Assembly: GCA_018857735.1 (NCBI GenBank)
Contig: JABMCL010000835.1
Coordinates: 167,501 to 231,500, forward strand
Source of the DNA: Alviniconcha marisindica
Taxonomy: Eukaryota > Mollusca > Gastropoda > Provannidae
Direction: 5' to 3'
DNA: 64,000 nucleotides
Below the pieces are notes generated by a model. It saw nothing but the letters and a program-made list of their open reading frames with translations. It was not told the origin of the DNA and ran no database searches. Shown piece after piece: positions 22,418 through 37,400 of this stretch. A program made the translations under genes and the position numbers. The first letter of the stretch is position 1. Every line of letters begins with the position of its first letter.

Positions 22418-23321
22418 GGAGTGTCTCCAACAGTCGCCCTCACAACGCTGCTGCCATGCCCTCAGCAACCTCCACAACCCTGTTGAATACCACCTCCCCT
22501 CCATCCGTCTCTATGATGGCAGAAAGCTACTCTTTTGTCGCCAGCATCCTGAAGTCCTAATTATTATATATTACAAATAAAAATAAAAAGGGGTGGGAGG
22601 GGGAAAGGGGGGGGGGGGGGGCGGCAATTCTACAAAGGAAAGAAAAAAGCAACAAACAAAAAATAGCAACACATCAGCAAACAAAAAAAGGCGGTAAAAT
22701 ACCCCATCCCTCAAAAAAAAAAAAAGAAAAAAAAAGCGGTATAAAATCATCACACTGGGCATTTACATAGTCATTCATATATGGCAATGGAGAGTGAATT
22801 ATTATGCAACTGAGGCAACCTTCACAATACTGATGTGGGGGGCAAGGAGGCACACGCACAGACAAGGGGCGTTGAGAAAAGAAGAGCAGGCAAAGCAAAG
22901 GAGCTGCTTGTCTGGCGGGCGGACGAGTGTCAGCGCGTACTTCACGATCGGTTCCCTTCAGGCACTCCGGTCAGAGACTGCGTGACAGGTCACTCGTGAG
23001 GCACGTGCATCACTGCTGGCCGAGTCATGAGGGGGACCGTGCGCTGTGTCAAAGCTGACGCGGGCTAGCACTACTGAAGACTCTTGCAGTCTGTGGTGAA
23101 GGCTGATGTTGCAGACACCGACAGTGTTGAGACAACCGAAACGAAGACTCGGGTTGTCTGTGTGCAGCTATACATGCTGTCGCAGAATAACCTATGAAGG
23201 CCGAGTTCACAAGATCGAGGGCAAACACACACGCAACATAACATACCCCTACCCCGATCCCACCCCCCCACACGGAACATACCTCCACCCCCTCATAAAT
23301 GTAACATGCACCCCCCCCCCC

Positions 23322-23383
<62 letters not shown>

Positions 23384-25430
23384 AAGAATGGTACACAGTG
23401 AGACTGCGCCGGTTTCAAAACATGACCCAAGGATTATGAATGAAACAGCTGAGCCTACAGCCTCCCAGCTCTCATCACCATTTTCTCTGTACAGCCTGTC
23501 TGAATCAAATTTTGGCTTGCAGATTTTGCTCATGAAGCAGAACTCAGCAAGACATCTGACCATGAAAAAAAAAAAAAATGTTTTGAATAAAAGCACACAT
23601 CTACACACACACACACACACACACATGCCTCACACCACAGTAGCAACAATACAGAAATATCCCAATCTATCACACAAGTGTGGAATTGACATACATGTAC
23701 ATAATGGGATGTTACACAGCGAGTGCATTTTGACACAGCTTATATTCCGGTGGGGCCAAGCACGAGTGACTGTGAACACGTCACAGAAATAGCTCATGAG
23801 CCCCTCACAGGGTGCTCATGAGCAATATTCACACAATTGGGAGAACAAACAAAAGTAACAAAGTTGACTGCCAGCATTCTGTAAAAAGACCAAAACACAA
23901 AAAGATTAAAAAAACGAACAGGTTTGTCACAGGACAGCAATAAATAACTTGCTCTTTTCTTTTTCCACCATTCACCTTTTTCAAACAACAAATGGACAGA
24001 CTGCTATTTTTACAATAAAAGACAATCAGAGAAAGGAATATTAAGCCATTTCATTTCGTTCAGTCCCTTTGTTGCTTCCAAAAAAAAAAAGGTAAACTGC
24101 CGAAAAATTTGCAAGCAATTTTATGTGGTCCTCTGGAAAAACAAAACAAACAAGAAACATGTTCTTTTTAACCTTTAGTGTGTCTTGAACTTCATGCCAT
24201 TGGCTGAGTCTGAATGGAACTTGTATCAAAAGCACGAGTTATATACAAATCATTTTTGTTTTCACTGAAACGATTTCTGTGAAAAAGGCCGATCATAAAC
24301 TGTGACGAGCGCTATCCGAGTCAAAAATGTGACAGTCGAGTGCCTCCTTTAGGTACAAAACACTGAAAGACACTTGCCGTAATAAGAGGGTAGTCGTGCA
24401 ATGGAACTACAACAGTACAAGTCTTCTAACTATTCAAATGATGATCCAAAGCACACCTCCAACCAAAAGAGCTGCAGGCAAGTAACACTGTCTTTGTCAG
24501 CACAGGTCATGTAACCTGGCCATCAGCAGTGCACCCATACCAATTCGAAGACAAGTCTCTTTTTTCTCTTCTTTGTTTGTGTGCGACTATATGACCATAA
24601 CAATTTCTCAACATCTACAACATTTCTCTTTGCTGTTGTACTGTTCTCACAGTATTTTCATCCCAACTAATATCAGTACCCAGTTTCTGCTACAGTCAAT
24701 GTGTGTGTGTGTGTGTGTGTGCGTGTGTGTGTGTAGTGCGTGTGTTTGTTTGTTTTTCCATATACTTCAAGTAAATTGTTTTGGTAGGACTGTGCTCTAC
24801 ATGTTTACAGAATATCATATTTAGGCTAATACGTATCATGTGAGCACTCAGGGAGTTGATGAGTGCATGATAAATGTACACTATCATTATTACTATTACT
24901 AAAAATGAGGCAAATCCATTTCTTCTCCAGTCCTTCCTAAACACTGCTTACCGTTCAAACCCAGTGTTTTCCTTTAACTGGTTTTTAACATGTCAGTGGT
25001 GGTGCACCGGTTTTAAGCATTTTACCATGTTGATGAGCTCCCACTGGCAAGGTCAAGGAGACATTAAAACAAACCTTGATGACCCACACTGCAGTGTGAG
25101 CGACATGACACCAGTCACAGTGTTAATTAACAATACATTAAATGCACACACAAAGGCAAGGAGATGGGTCACATGATGTAATAATATACATAAATAATAC
25201 ACTTATCTCTCATATAAACCATACAAACTTCATTTCATTACTAAATAAGCATGCATAATACTCGAAGAACATTTTCACCTCAGTTAGCATATGTGACATG
25301 TTATAACCGTAAGCACAGCAACAGAACTGAAACCCAGCTGGGCAATAGTCACTAAACGACACCTGAATCACGCTAATCTTCAATGGACAGGCAGAGCCCA
25401 AGTATCAAACTGATTCATTCTGCCCGCATC
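22417..25430. other. Gene-free stretch 3' of UBE3A
   Basis: Holds a G run near 22608-22621, a C run and (CA)n at 23311-23380, short CA near 23603-23624 and TG near 24702-24735. Some of this may be UBE3A 3' UTR. No clear minus-strand AATAAA at a convincing position was found. Confidence 0.55.
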
Positions 25431-25436
25431 CAGTCA

Positions 25437-25862
25437 AGTCATTACTGTCACACATCCGTTCCCATCATGCTGTTGCACATCCGTTCCCATCATGCTGTCG
25501 CACATCCATTCCCATCATGCTGTCTCACATCCATTCCCATCATGCTGTCTCACATCCGTTCCCATCATGCTTGTTTTTTGCCCCCCTCATTCCCTCCGTT
25601 CCCATCATGCTGTCGCACATCCGTTCCCATCATGCTGTCGCACATCCGTTCCCATCATGCCGTCGCACATCCGTTCCCATCATGCCATCTCACATCCGTT
25701 CCCATCATGCTGTCGTACATCCGTTCCCATCATGCTGTCTCACATCCGTTCCCATCATGCTGTCTCACATCCGTTCCCATCATGCTGTAGCACATTCATT
25801 TCCATCAAGCTGTCACACATCTGTTCTCTTCACGCTGTCACACAGCCGTTCCCATCATGCAA
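25437..25862. repeat. 25-bp minisatellite
   Basis: About seventeen units built on CACATCCGTTCCCATCATGC plus five variable bases (TGTCG, TGTCT and others), with one interrupted unit near 25570. Reading frames across it only translate the repeat. Confidence 0.95.
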
Positions 25863-25979
25863 CACAATTATGCTCCAGTATTTATCACTATTCTTAGATC
25901 GTACACAGGTATGTTTTTTCAAGTCAGCATCACTTTCCCTACATGTTTACATGCATGCATTCAATGCCGTGTTGATTCC

Positions 25980-26130
25980 ATAGTCTTATTAGTACCCAAA
26001 CCTTTTAGAGGGCACTGACAGCATCGGTGGACAGATGCACAGGGATAAGGAATGCCTCTTCAGTGGCGTAACCAATTACGGCAGAGTTTGGAGGAAGGGT
26101 GCCAAAAAGCAAGGCACGGAGAGTGCTGAC
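25980..26130 (+). repeat. Dispersed repeat family B, forward copy
   Basis: TAGTCTTATTAGTACC, GACAGCATCGGTGGACAG and GCGTAACCAATTACGGCAG match 5241-5395 in the same order. Confidence 0.7.
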
Positions 26131-26888
26131 ATTAAAGAGTCTGCTTCCCATCAGCGCATGAAAAGATTGGGAGCTGGAACTGGCCATGACATAACATGCA
26201 TGTGCTGCGGAGATGTGGAGAGAGGTAGGCCATGGCCAACACCCGTCCCATCACCTCACTGCCACCACCCCTTTTTTCAACGTAACCCTTTCTCTTAATG
26301 GACTTCAGGATTGAATTCTTCCAAAACTGCTTGTGGGAAGTGACCTCCAAGGCAACAAGAAGGCCTTCTCTTTCCTCTTCCACAGAGGCCCTCAAAAAGG
26401 GATTGCACTGTACTGTGCAGTGTTCTGTGCACTTTCTCTTTAGTGTTAATATCCTGAACTCAAACAACCAGGGCTTTAGGTGTCAGTTGAAAACCCATCT
26501 CTTTTCAGAAGTCGTACCTCCCCCCCCCCCCCCCCACTCCAGTTCTGTGCCAGGGGCTTTATTCTTTCAAATATGGAGTAACATGATCCTGAACAAGTGG
26601 ACACTGGCACTCACGAAAAAATGGACCCCCCCACCCCCCACCCCCATCCAGGAATCATGGCTCAAAGCCATCTGCAACACCTGGTCTAATCAATTTCCAA
26701 TGTTGGTGCAGTTTCTACAGGATTTTGCCTAACAATGCTTTTTAAGCCGCTGTGGGATCTCAGACATGTGCATGCCTCGGCAGTGAGCATGCTTCCTTCT
26801 TGCCCAGGCACTTATTCAAGTTACTGTCTGAAAAGCTAGCCTTCGAATCTCTCTCTCTCTAAGTTACTGTCTGAAAAGCTAGCCTTTG

Positions 26889-26938
<50 letters not shown>

Positions 26939-28042
26939 CCACCACACACACACACACACACACACTTTCTCACAGACACACACACACACAACAGAACAAC
27001 AATGAAATTACAAAAATAAAACATTTGTTTGATTGTTTTCTTTGAGACCCAGAGAGAGCAGGCAGAAAAGAAGACATCAACTCAAATAAAAAAGTAAAAA
27101 ATTTGCTGAGCAGCTTTGACACAAAAAATTTAATAATCAATAAGGATCACATGCTTCTTTTACACTGTCTAACTTAACTGTAAAAGAATGAGTCAGTTCT
27201 GGCAATGCCTTCTGGAAGACAGCAACCTGATTCAGGCTCAAGGGGAACCGAAGGGAAGAAGGCGCTTACTTAAAGGAGCTTACTTAACAAATAAACACAC
27301 TGCAGTTTTTCATTCTATTTCTGATCCTGTTTGTCCAATGTCAAAGTTTGCAAGTCACAAAAACACGACAGCAAGTGCTGCCATTTTGTGCCTTGCGGCC
27401 TGTGTCAGTGACATCGAAAACAAGGCTGGCATGCGTGGCAAGAGCATCCAATACATCATGAGCCGACCTTTCTCTACTGCTCATCAGTAAAGTGCCAACC
27501 AACATGGCTCAGCCCCAAGGAAATCAAAGTCAAAAGTATGTCTGTTGTATAAATACTGACAGAACTTCCAAATGAAGCCTACAGATGGAAGTGTGTGCGC
27601 ATTTTCAGGCCAGTTTGTGCCTTTCGTTCAGTTCCCCTTTAAGGGAGGCAGAGGATGCAGTTGGCAGGAAGCCTGTGCTTTACTTGCTAACATCAGGTGT
27701 TTCTTGTTGGACAGTTTCCTGCTGGGCCACACAATCTGTCCACAGAAGTGTGTGTGTGTGTGTGTGTGCGTGCGTGCGTGTGTGTGCGTGCGTGCGTGTG
27801 TGTGCGCGTGCCTGCATAGGTGCATGTATGTGAGTACATATGCACACATGATGTACTGTGTGCTGTTATATCCTTGAAACACATGTAGGTATACACACAC
27901 ACATGTGCATCCATGTGCGTATCAATCGACTGTGCATCAATGTGCCCTAATCAAGCCAGAAACAACTTTGCCCTCATGTGCACGATTTCAACTTTTCTGC
28001 TGTGAACATGCTACATGTACCACACACTATCACCACCATCAT

Positions 28043-28074
<32 letters not shown>

Positions 28075-28239
28075 ACATGCAGGCACACACACACACACAC
28101 ATGCAGGCACACACAGGCATACACAAAGGAAATCTTACCAGAAAACGCAAACAATACGAAAAATAAAACAACTCCCTACGATGGCGCTTGAATTTGCGAA
28201 GAACGGGCCAAAAAAGCGGGGACCTAGGCGATCCAGTGA
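26131..28239. other. UBE3A 3' flank, probable 3' UTR
   Basis: No coding region recognised. Contains a C run near 26518, (CT)n at 26890-26935 with CA after it, TG with TGCG at 27749-27805 and short CA tracts near 28050. A minus-strand AATAAA (TTTATT at about 26555) exists but has no other support as a poly(A) signal. Confidence 0.5.
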
Positions 28240-28360
28240 TCAGAGCATGCCGAAACCCTGGGAGTACATGACTGCCTTCAGGAGACGCTCCTTCAGCTTC
28301 TCCTTGGTGGAGTAGTCGGGCAGCAGCAGCACGTTGAAACATGTGTGGGACGTGGGGAGC
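28240..28360 (-). CDS. UBE3A: UBE3A exon 11: catalytic cysteine and C-terminus
   Basis: Acceptor GGTTGCAG. It encodes [17 protein letters not shown], where Cys883 is the ubiquitin thioester cysteine, and ends GFGML then TGA at 28242-28240. The hydrophobic C-terminal tail needed for HECT activity is intact. Confidence 0.98.
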
Positions 28361-31300
28361 CTGCAACCGTTGTCATCAGTATTAATCTCCACGGCACAGC
28401 CATGCAATTCTTGTGGTTGAAAACGATAACCGTGCATGCACACCAAGAGACTTGTACAGACACACAGATTTAAGCAAGTACATACACAAAAATAAACCAC
28501 ACACACAAAACAACATGTTATCACTCACACATGCAAACACAGGCAGACACACAGTTGTACAGATGCTGCGATACAGACAGACACACACATCTGCATACAC
28601 ACACACACACACACACTGTGACACACACCGTCACACACATTTCCATCCTTCACTATACGGTCTCCATTTATTTACCACCAGCCATGCTTTCTGATTCAGT
28701 GAAGTGCCACACACAAAATCCAAGGCCACTCACTTGTCAGAATCGGGTCCATTGCGTGCAATGATGAACTTGAGCTTGGACAAGCCTCCGACAGGAACGC
28801 GGTCTGAGCCTGTGGTAAACTGCAGCAGACGTTTCTTGTCCTCTTCACCAAACTCGTGGACTACCTCCCAGAAGTTCCTGCATCAGCACAAACACATGTA
28901 CCAGGAAGGCAAGCACAGATCTTAGTATATTTTTCAATTGCTTTTTTCAATTTATTTTTTAAGATATTAAATACTTTAAGAAACGGAGATTTCATGCTGT
29001 TACAGTGTTAGCAAAAAAATTCTAACACTTCACAACATTTCAGCCTGTTCTCACAGAAATCTAACACAAGACATTTCAGGCTGTTTGTAAAATATCTCAC
29101 ACTTCCCATCACTTGAAGCCATTTGTCCAAATATCTAACACTTCACAACAGTTCAGGCTGTTTGCATGAAAAGCTGACATTTTGAAACATTTCAATCTGT
29201 TTGCAAAGAAATCTGACATTTCAGGCCATTTGCACAGAAATATCACATTTCACAACATTTCAGCCTGCTAGCACAGATATCTAACACTACACAACATTCC
29301 AGACTTTTTGCACAGAAATCTAACTCTACACAACATTTCAGGCTCTGCACAGAACGCATGACCCACTTCTGTAACTTCCATAACTGTAGAAACAACAAAT
29401 CATGAGACCCAACAAAGACACTTACTTGATCGTCTGTGAACTTGCAGCAAAGCCGCCATCATATTCTGTGGATTGTTCCAATGCGCAGAAGTCATATTCC
29501 TGCCCAAAATAAGGCTTGATTAAATATATCTCATTAACCCTGTCACAGTGTCAGCATTCTGCATATATCAAATATTACTGGGGATGAATGCCTTATTATC
29601 ACTACAGACTCTGGGAAACTTGAATCATGAAGAAGGTGTGATCAAGAATGAATGAGTAATCAAGAGTTGCCTCTTTGTTATGTAATATTTGTATAAAATC
29701 CATAAAAATGTGATAGCATATCACTGAATCACAAGTTCTGAATTTGCTGAATCAGTTACAATCTTGACAAAGCAAGTTTATTTTCTCTCTGCATGGTTTA
29801 TGTTCCATTCACATTGTCACCAACATCAACAAAGCACTTTCAAAGCCAACCATACTTAAGGGGCAAAAGAATTCAGCAAACCATCTACCCTCTTCTGGCA
29901 TTCACTGACAGTCAACCCTAAACAGATGTGACATGGTCACACAAAAAGACACACATTCTCCACTTCCCACAAATGCTAATAGTCAGTACTAAACAGAGGT
30001 TCTACAGTTAGACAAGAACAAAGTCACACTCTCCTCTCCCCACAAACATTCCGAGTCAACACTAACCTACTGACAAATCTATGTAACACAGCCCCTCCCC
30101 CCCTCCACTGCCAAGCACTTACCTTGCAACCACAGACCAGCAGCTCCACTTCATCAGGACGGAAGAGATAGCTGAGCGGACTCTCGTTGGTGACCATCAG
30201 GAACCCTTTCTTGAAGGCACGGAACTGCGAGTCAATCGACTTGTTCAGGATGAAGTCAGCGTACAAGTCCACAAACTCCTGAAAAGTGCAAAACCAGGCG
30301 ATCAAAGAAAGAAAACAAACAAACCAAAATGCCTACCGCCAAAAACAACCAAAGAACATCTCACAGCAATCAGACTGCAATATTTTCATTGTACTTTTAA
30401 CCCATCAAATTTGTGTCCTCACAGTTTCCAGGACACCAAACAACTCCATAACTGCTGGTCATTATTATCAAGCCAAGTCCAACGGAACATGACCTGCACA
30501 CACAGCACCACTCTCACTCTCCTCCCACCTGTTTGTTGTTCTGTGTGACTGCGATGTCTTCAGCACCTTCCTTCAGGTTGTGCTGGACATTGTTGCCAAA
30601 AATGTCTGTGAAGCCGATGCGGAACATCTGCATGAAGACGTCTTCAAAATCATCTTCCTGATAGTCCAGCATCTGCTGTAGGCTGTTTGCTAAGGTCTGT
30701 CAACACATCACACAACCTTGCCAATTAAAGGGAAGAAGGAAGCAAATGTTAGCTAAGGATTTTAAACTAAATTTCATAAAATGTTCTCAAAGACCACAAT
30801 TTTATATTGTGTATATAATAATAACATACATCAAATATTTTTTAATCATTAGATAAGCTACATGTATATATATATATAATACCAGATGAATATCATTATT
30901 AACATGTATTAATCTAATATAATGACATTATTTATGACACCCATCTCATAAAAACCCAGAGCACTTACAATGGCCTACAGAAACGTACAACATCCCCCCC
31001 CACCCCCACAGTACAACTGTACAAATACATGCATGACTGGTGATGGGTTGGTAGAATGAGAACAAAGAAAATGCCAGATCAGTATGCAGAAGAGAAAAGA
31101 TACTTTCAATTTTCACTTAAGAGAAGAGAGTAAAGAAGAATTAAAATATGATAGTTTAAAGAATTAAACATTTAAGCAACACTTTCATGGGTTATTTAAT
31201 CATTAGCATCCTCAGGTAATTTGTAAAGATTCAGTCTGAAACAATGGTGGGGGGGGGGGGGGGGGGGGGGGGGGGAGTAGGGAGAGGGGAGAGAGAACTG

Positions 31301-34300
31301 GGGGTGGGGGGGGGGGGGGGGGGGATAGAGAAGAGGAGATGGGGTAAGGTGGGGTAAGGGGGGAGAGAGGGGGGCAGGGGGAGAAAGAGAGAGAACTCAA
31401 ACTGAAAAACATATTTTACAACATTTGTAGTCCATGTTCAGTCGAACCTATCTGACAACTAGTCCATGCTAAGCCACTGATGGAAGAGAGAGGTGATGCA
31501 GGGGGTGTTGGGAAAGGGAAAGAGAGAAACCTGAAACTGCCCCATTTGTATTTCATGAAGCTCTTTGCAATCTTACCGGATCAACATCGAAAAGGTCCTG
31601 GAAAACTCCCTTCTTCCCCAGCAGTTTGCGGTAGACAACCATGGGGAGCTGCACGTTCAGAATGCAGCTGTTGTAGATGGCCAGGCCAAGCACAATGCCA
31701 ATGAGCGTGAACTGGCTCTCAGTTTCAAACGACAGGGGGTTGAACCAGAACTGCCGGGTCTCCTCATTGTACGTGAACATACCTGCAAAAGACCCATCGT
31801 TTTGTTTGTTATTTAATAAAAGTTAACGCAACACAACAGCCTGCTGCTGCAATCTTCAGTACTTTTGTTTCCCTAAAGAACTCCTTGACTTTATCTTTTT
31901 TTTATACAAGTTATTGCATAGCTTGAAGTGTGTGTGTGTGTGAACTGGTTTTCCACCCAAATGTGTTTTTCCATAAACATGACGATGATCAGAGTTTAAA
32001 AGCATTCCAAATGCAAATCTGTACTCATTCTTTGTTCTCCCCCTCCAAAATTTTGTACTACATGTTTGAAATGCCTAGTATCTGACTTCAAAGCCCAGTA
32101 TCTGGCTTCAACAAGTAGCTAATCAGATCTGGCCAATCATTAGCAGGATCACTCACTGATCTGGGATAAATGTCAAACATCAAGAGGGGCACTCACCAAT
32201 TTGGGATAAATGTCAAACATCAACTCACTGATCTAGAATAAATGTCAAATATCAACAGGAGCACTAACTGATCTGGGATAAATGTCAAATATCAACAAGG
32301 GTGCTCACTGATCTTGGATAAATGTGAAGCATCAACAGGGGTGCTCACTGACAATGAGCAATATCTGCATTAAACTTAAAGAGCTATCCAGTATCTGGTT
32401 TAACTCTCTGCTGACATCTTGCTGATGCTGGCCATTTCGTTCACTGATGACGCATCAATGACACAGCATCAGAAGTTTGCCAAGTTTTGACAGGGCAGCA
32501 TCTGCTTAAAGGGAGGCAAACCACTCAGTGTCAGAAACATTAGACCCTGTAGAACTCTGTGCTTGCCTCCCTTATTTCATTTTCACAAGTTCTTGCTTTA
32601 TTTGTGAATGGTCCAAGTTTCATGTAAATGTTAACCTTTGTCACCGACGATGGTGTCAACAAGCATGCTGGCACACCTGCTCTGAATGCCTCAAGGATAA
32701 GGATGTATTTACAAATTCATGTAGTCATAAAACTGGATATTTTTGGATTCCATTAATTCACATTATCTTCTAGAGTGTCAGCAGTCTAACTCAAAGACAT
32801 GCTGTTTCTGGGCTGTGAAACTGACTCAGTGAGCAGGCATTTGTGAAGTATAAAAAAGCGACCTATACAGAGTAGAAAACTTGTTTTCTCTGCCTCCCTA
32901 CAGTTGTGGTTTAGCTTCACCCTGAGGAGGGTTGCATGTTTTCTCTACTGTGACAGCGTCAGTTGCTGAAATTATGTTTTATTTCCAAAATAAAGTGTAT
33001 TTTAATTTTCATATCTGCATGCAGTCTTTTTAAAGTAAAACTCAATTTAAACATGCTACACAACATTATATGGCATTTTTACATATATATGCATTGATTA
33101 AAATTGTGCTGCAGAAATGTTGATTCAAACTTTGCCAATTTTTGTTAACAATGTCAGCAACCCAAAAGGGAAGCAAATGTGTCTGAAATAGAGCTAGCCA
33201 ATGTTTAGTTACTTATTTCCCTTGGATTATTCAGGCCGTGGTTTTAACAGTTATTAACACTACAGTCACAGACATATCTGGATTAGACTAAAGGGCAATC
33301 CAGCCAGACCATCCATCCATGGGAACACTCACCGATATCTGGATTAAAGAGCTCCTCAATGATGAGCTGGAAGAACTCTTTGGAGACGCCGCCCTCGTCC
33401 AGTCCCTGCTCCCCTTCAAACTCTACGAAAAGCTGCTTCTTCAAGTCACTTGGGTTCTCCAGGGCCATCATCTCCAGCTGGACAATGACAATAATTAGTA
33501 ACATTATTATAAACTAATATTTAGTAACAATTAACCTAAATCCTTGTTTAGCACATATCCACTTACAAGCAGCACAAGGTGCTGTACAAATGTACATTCT
33601 GGCAATTCTTTTTGGTCATATCCACAGTCCATCCATATCTACAGTCAACCCCATCCAGCCACAGCAGTCAATACTGATTATATCACACATCAAGAGGTAA
33701 TCCATGTATCCACAACATGTGATAAAATCACATGATCACTCAGCTCAGTACCCATGGAAATCAAACAGTTACCATCAGAAATAGCTGCAATTTTAAAATG
33801 CAGACAAAAATTTAAAGAAAAATACGTTATTATCAACTACTTGTTTTGGATTTCATTTCGCAGTTGGTGGCCCAAAATGACAAATTGAAACCCTCTTTTT
33901 CTTTCTTTCTTTTTTTGCAGTTTAAGTTTTAACAGTAACTGCACCAGGTAAGCAGGCAGAGTGCTTTAAGATTCTCTAGCTCAGAGTGACTGAGTGATAG
34001 TGATACTGATAGTCGTTCCTTTTCCCCTCCTCCTACTGCCCTCCCTACACCATCACCTTCCCACCCACAAAATCATAATGTAATCATTAAGGCATATCAA
34101 TCAATCAGATTCTCTGGCACTGATATATATTATAACACATTAAATACTGTGCAGCATTGAAATATGACTTTTTATATTCAGTTTCTGCATTATTTCTCTT
34201 TTGATACTTATTTAAAATCTCACACTGTGTTTTCATTCCCTAAATTTAAAAATAAAATTAAAAAAATAAGGCAGTATCAACATACAGACCTCAGTACCTC

Positions 34301-34403
34301 AACATCATTAGTCTAAAGTGTTACTGCACATGCTGAACAAAGGTTTTACCCACTTGCTCCTTTTTTCCCTTTCTCCTTTTTGTGTCTGATTGCTGTATGT
34401 GTG

Positions 34404-34436
<33 letters not shown>

Positions 34437-37400
34437 AGTTGTCACTGTGTGTGTGTGTGTTTCCTTTCTTGATTTTTCACTGGGTTTACTGCTTTGTACA
34501 GTTATGTGTGTGTGCGTGTGTGTGTGTGTGTGTAATATTTCATGGTTACATATAACCATAACACCCACTACTAGTTGTCCTACACATAAATATATATGAT
34601 AAAACTAAATTACCCAACAGAAAGATGAGGGGATTTAAAAATAAAATAAAATTAGACACATAAAAACCTAAAAATTATTAGAACACAATAAACTTCACTC
34701 ACGTTCACTAGCGCATCATCAATGACATGATCTCGGCGAACTCGGAGACGGAGATAGGGCATAGGTGGGCCCCCGTGCATGATGGTATGAAGCAACGACG
34801 ATCGCCTCTCTTGCAACATGCGAATGCGGTTGTCAAAATACATCAACATGTTTTTCGATGCTGTATTCAGCACAAAGGTATGCATCATGAAAGAGAATTT
34901 GCTTTCTGGTTCCGCTCGGTAGTAAGCATAGTCTGTGCTGATGTCAATGTGCTCGTTCAAAGGCTCGTTGACAAACTCCTCCGGAGGAATCAGCGGTTTC
35001 CTGGAGTTGAGGGGCAGGATTTTCAGCTCGTGGCCCAGAGGATCCTCCTTGGGCTGCGACTGCTCTTTGGGCTCCATCCCAATAGCACCTTCCAGCGCGA
35101 TGTTCTGCGCATCCGCCTCGTTGCTCTGCTTCTCCTCCAGCAGCAGCTGGTGGCTGTCGTGACTACCCCCGTAGAGGCTGGCAAAGTACACCACCTTCAT
35201 CACACTGCAGGCGCCGCTGATGGCCTCGTCGTCGTTCAGGTGGAAGCTGCGGCCCCACCGACCTTCGTTGTTGATAATGCGAACGGTGATGAGTTGCTGG
35301 AGCATGTGCAGTATCTCCGTCAGCCGCTGGGCACCGTACGAGGCCCACACCTTGACCAGTCGGGCCTGGGCGGCCACGGGCATCAGGCCCAGGGCCTTGC
35401 AGAAGGAGGGGAAAGCCGCCTCCAGGTACTCAGGGCTGTGCAGGTTGGGGTACTCCATGATTATCACAAAAATGTTGATGAGGTTGGGGCTCTTATCTAC
35501 AACGTGGTGGTACTTGAAGTCCATTTGCAGGGCACGGGAGAGACTGGTCAGGGCATTGATCAGCGCTCCTTGGAACGGGAGATCTGGCAGGGAGAGAAGC
35601 TGGCTGTACGCTCGGTGCAGCGACTCCATGTCCACGGTGAATGGTGAATCCTGCCACTGGCTCACATCTCCTCGCGACAAATCATCGGCGGAGGTGGACG
35701 GCGCACAAACTTCATCACCACACTCTTGAATGGGCGACCGGTCCACGTTCATGGCTTCTGTTTCTGTGTCATCAATGTCTTTGTCCGGGTCTGGTTCCAT
35801 TCTGGAATGCCCTGAAGGGATGCGGAAACTCTGCATCAAAGAGTCTGGGTTGCTGAACACTGAACCAATAGTGCGTATCAAGTGGTGCCAGTTGCCACTT
35901 GACTGGCCCTCCTTTATTAAGGAGTTCACCTTCTCCTCATCCAAGTAGCTGATCTCTTCCACTGGAAAAATATAAACAACAGAGGACAAAATTACTGTTT
36001 GTTCATTCTTCTGTACAGTGGTAGTACTTATTAAAATAAAGCAAATGAGCACAGCTTACCTACACTATATATAGCACACCATTTTTACAAAAGCCACGGG
36101 AAAAAAGTCTCATTTTTTATATTTTTTATTGAGAATTGTTTTACAATACTGAGCACTGACTGATCAAAAATACCGAGTTTTACTGTTTTACAATACTGAG
36201 CACTGGCTGATCTAAAATGCTGAGACCAGTCTGGGATCCAGAGGTCAACAAGGGCAAAGAGGAATTCAAAAGCTGAGTAACCCTTTTTACTCAGGGTAAA
36301 ATAAGGGTTTTTCACTGAGCTTTCACAAGTACTCAGAACCTGAAGCACCAAATCTACCAACTCTACTGCTGCTACTGAAAAAGTGCTACTCAAAAAACAA
36401 AACAGAACAAACAAACCCCTACAAAATAACAACACATTTTTATTCATTTCAAGAATATCTGCGGCTGGAAAGCAGGGGCTACCTGTTTTGCTGCTGAGAC
36501 TAGCAGCAGAGCTTGAGGTGGCTGTGTGACTCTGCAACTGCTTTGCCTTCGCTCCACCGCTGCTGGAAGCCCCACTGCTGCTGCCAGAGCAGGCACCGCC
36601 ATTGCTGCTTGTGCCTTCCCCGCTCGACGACACTGCCTGGGAGTTCCCCGTCTCCTGCACTGGCAACTTGGCATATTTTTGAGGAATGCCATCGCAAAGT
36701 CTGGCTCGCTGGCGGGAGAGTGTGACGGCCTGAACAGCCAGATTGTTCCGGTCGATGGATTTGTAGCAGAACTCGGGGCATGATGCACAGGTAGGGTTAT
36801 CACAGTCAGAGTTTCCGCAGCCATCAGTCAGCTGCTTGTAGTAGTTCTGGATGAGCTGTGCCGCCGCTTGCCGCTTCCTGAACAGAAGAAAACAATGTCC
36901 GCTGTGGTACTGGTAGTATTTATTAATTTAAATTAATAACTGTCTCACGACCAGTCACAAAAACATATAATGTAATCTAAAAACAACAACATATTATTGT
37001 TAAATACATAGATGCATGTACAGCATGATTTTTTTCTTTCTTTCAAATTTGTATGCATAATCTCTATTGCATGAGGCTGATGTGATAATGGTATTTTACC
37101 TTAAAAATCATATACTGAAAGTGAAAACATAGACTTTTCTGCATTCAGGCTAGTTGCACATCGTATGTATTTCAACTTACATTTCGTCTTGGACTGGACC
37201 AGAACCAGCATCGGCACAAACACTGAAACAATGAAGGTCATGCAACTATAAGTTTTTAACATGATAAACAAATACTTCCATCTTTCAAGATCGCCCTGAT
37301 AATGATATAACCATACCGGTTGACTGGGCGTAAAACACCAACTTACTTACTTTACCACCTTTCAAGAACTGTGAGTGTGACTGAATTTGAAGAGCTGTTT

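Noticed and set aside
25383..25983. Open frames across the 25-bp repeat, and a CRISPR-like look
   Set aside because: Units are contiguous direct repeats with only short variable bases and no unique spacers, and the DNA is from an animal. The frames only reflect the repeat unit.
27188..27490. 100-codon plus-strand open frame downstream of UBE3A
   Set aside because: No similarity, splice context or codon pattern to support it. Probably chance in UBE3A 3' flank.
34727..35647. 306-codon plus-strand open frame
   Set aside because: It is antisense to the large UBE3A exon 4, whose similarity, splice sites and frame are clear. No family similarity was seen in the antisense frame.
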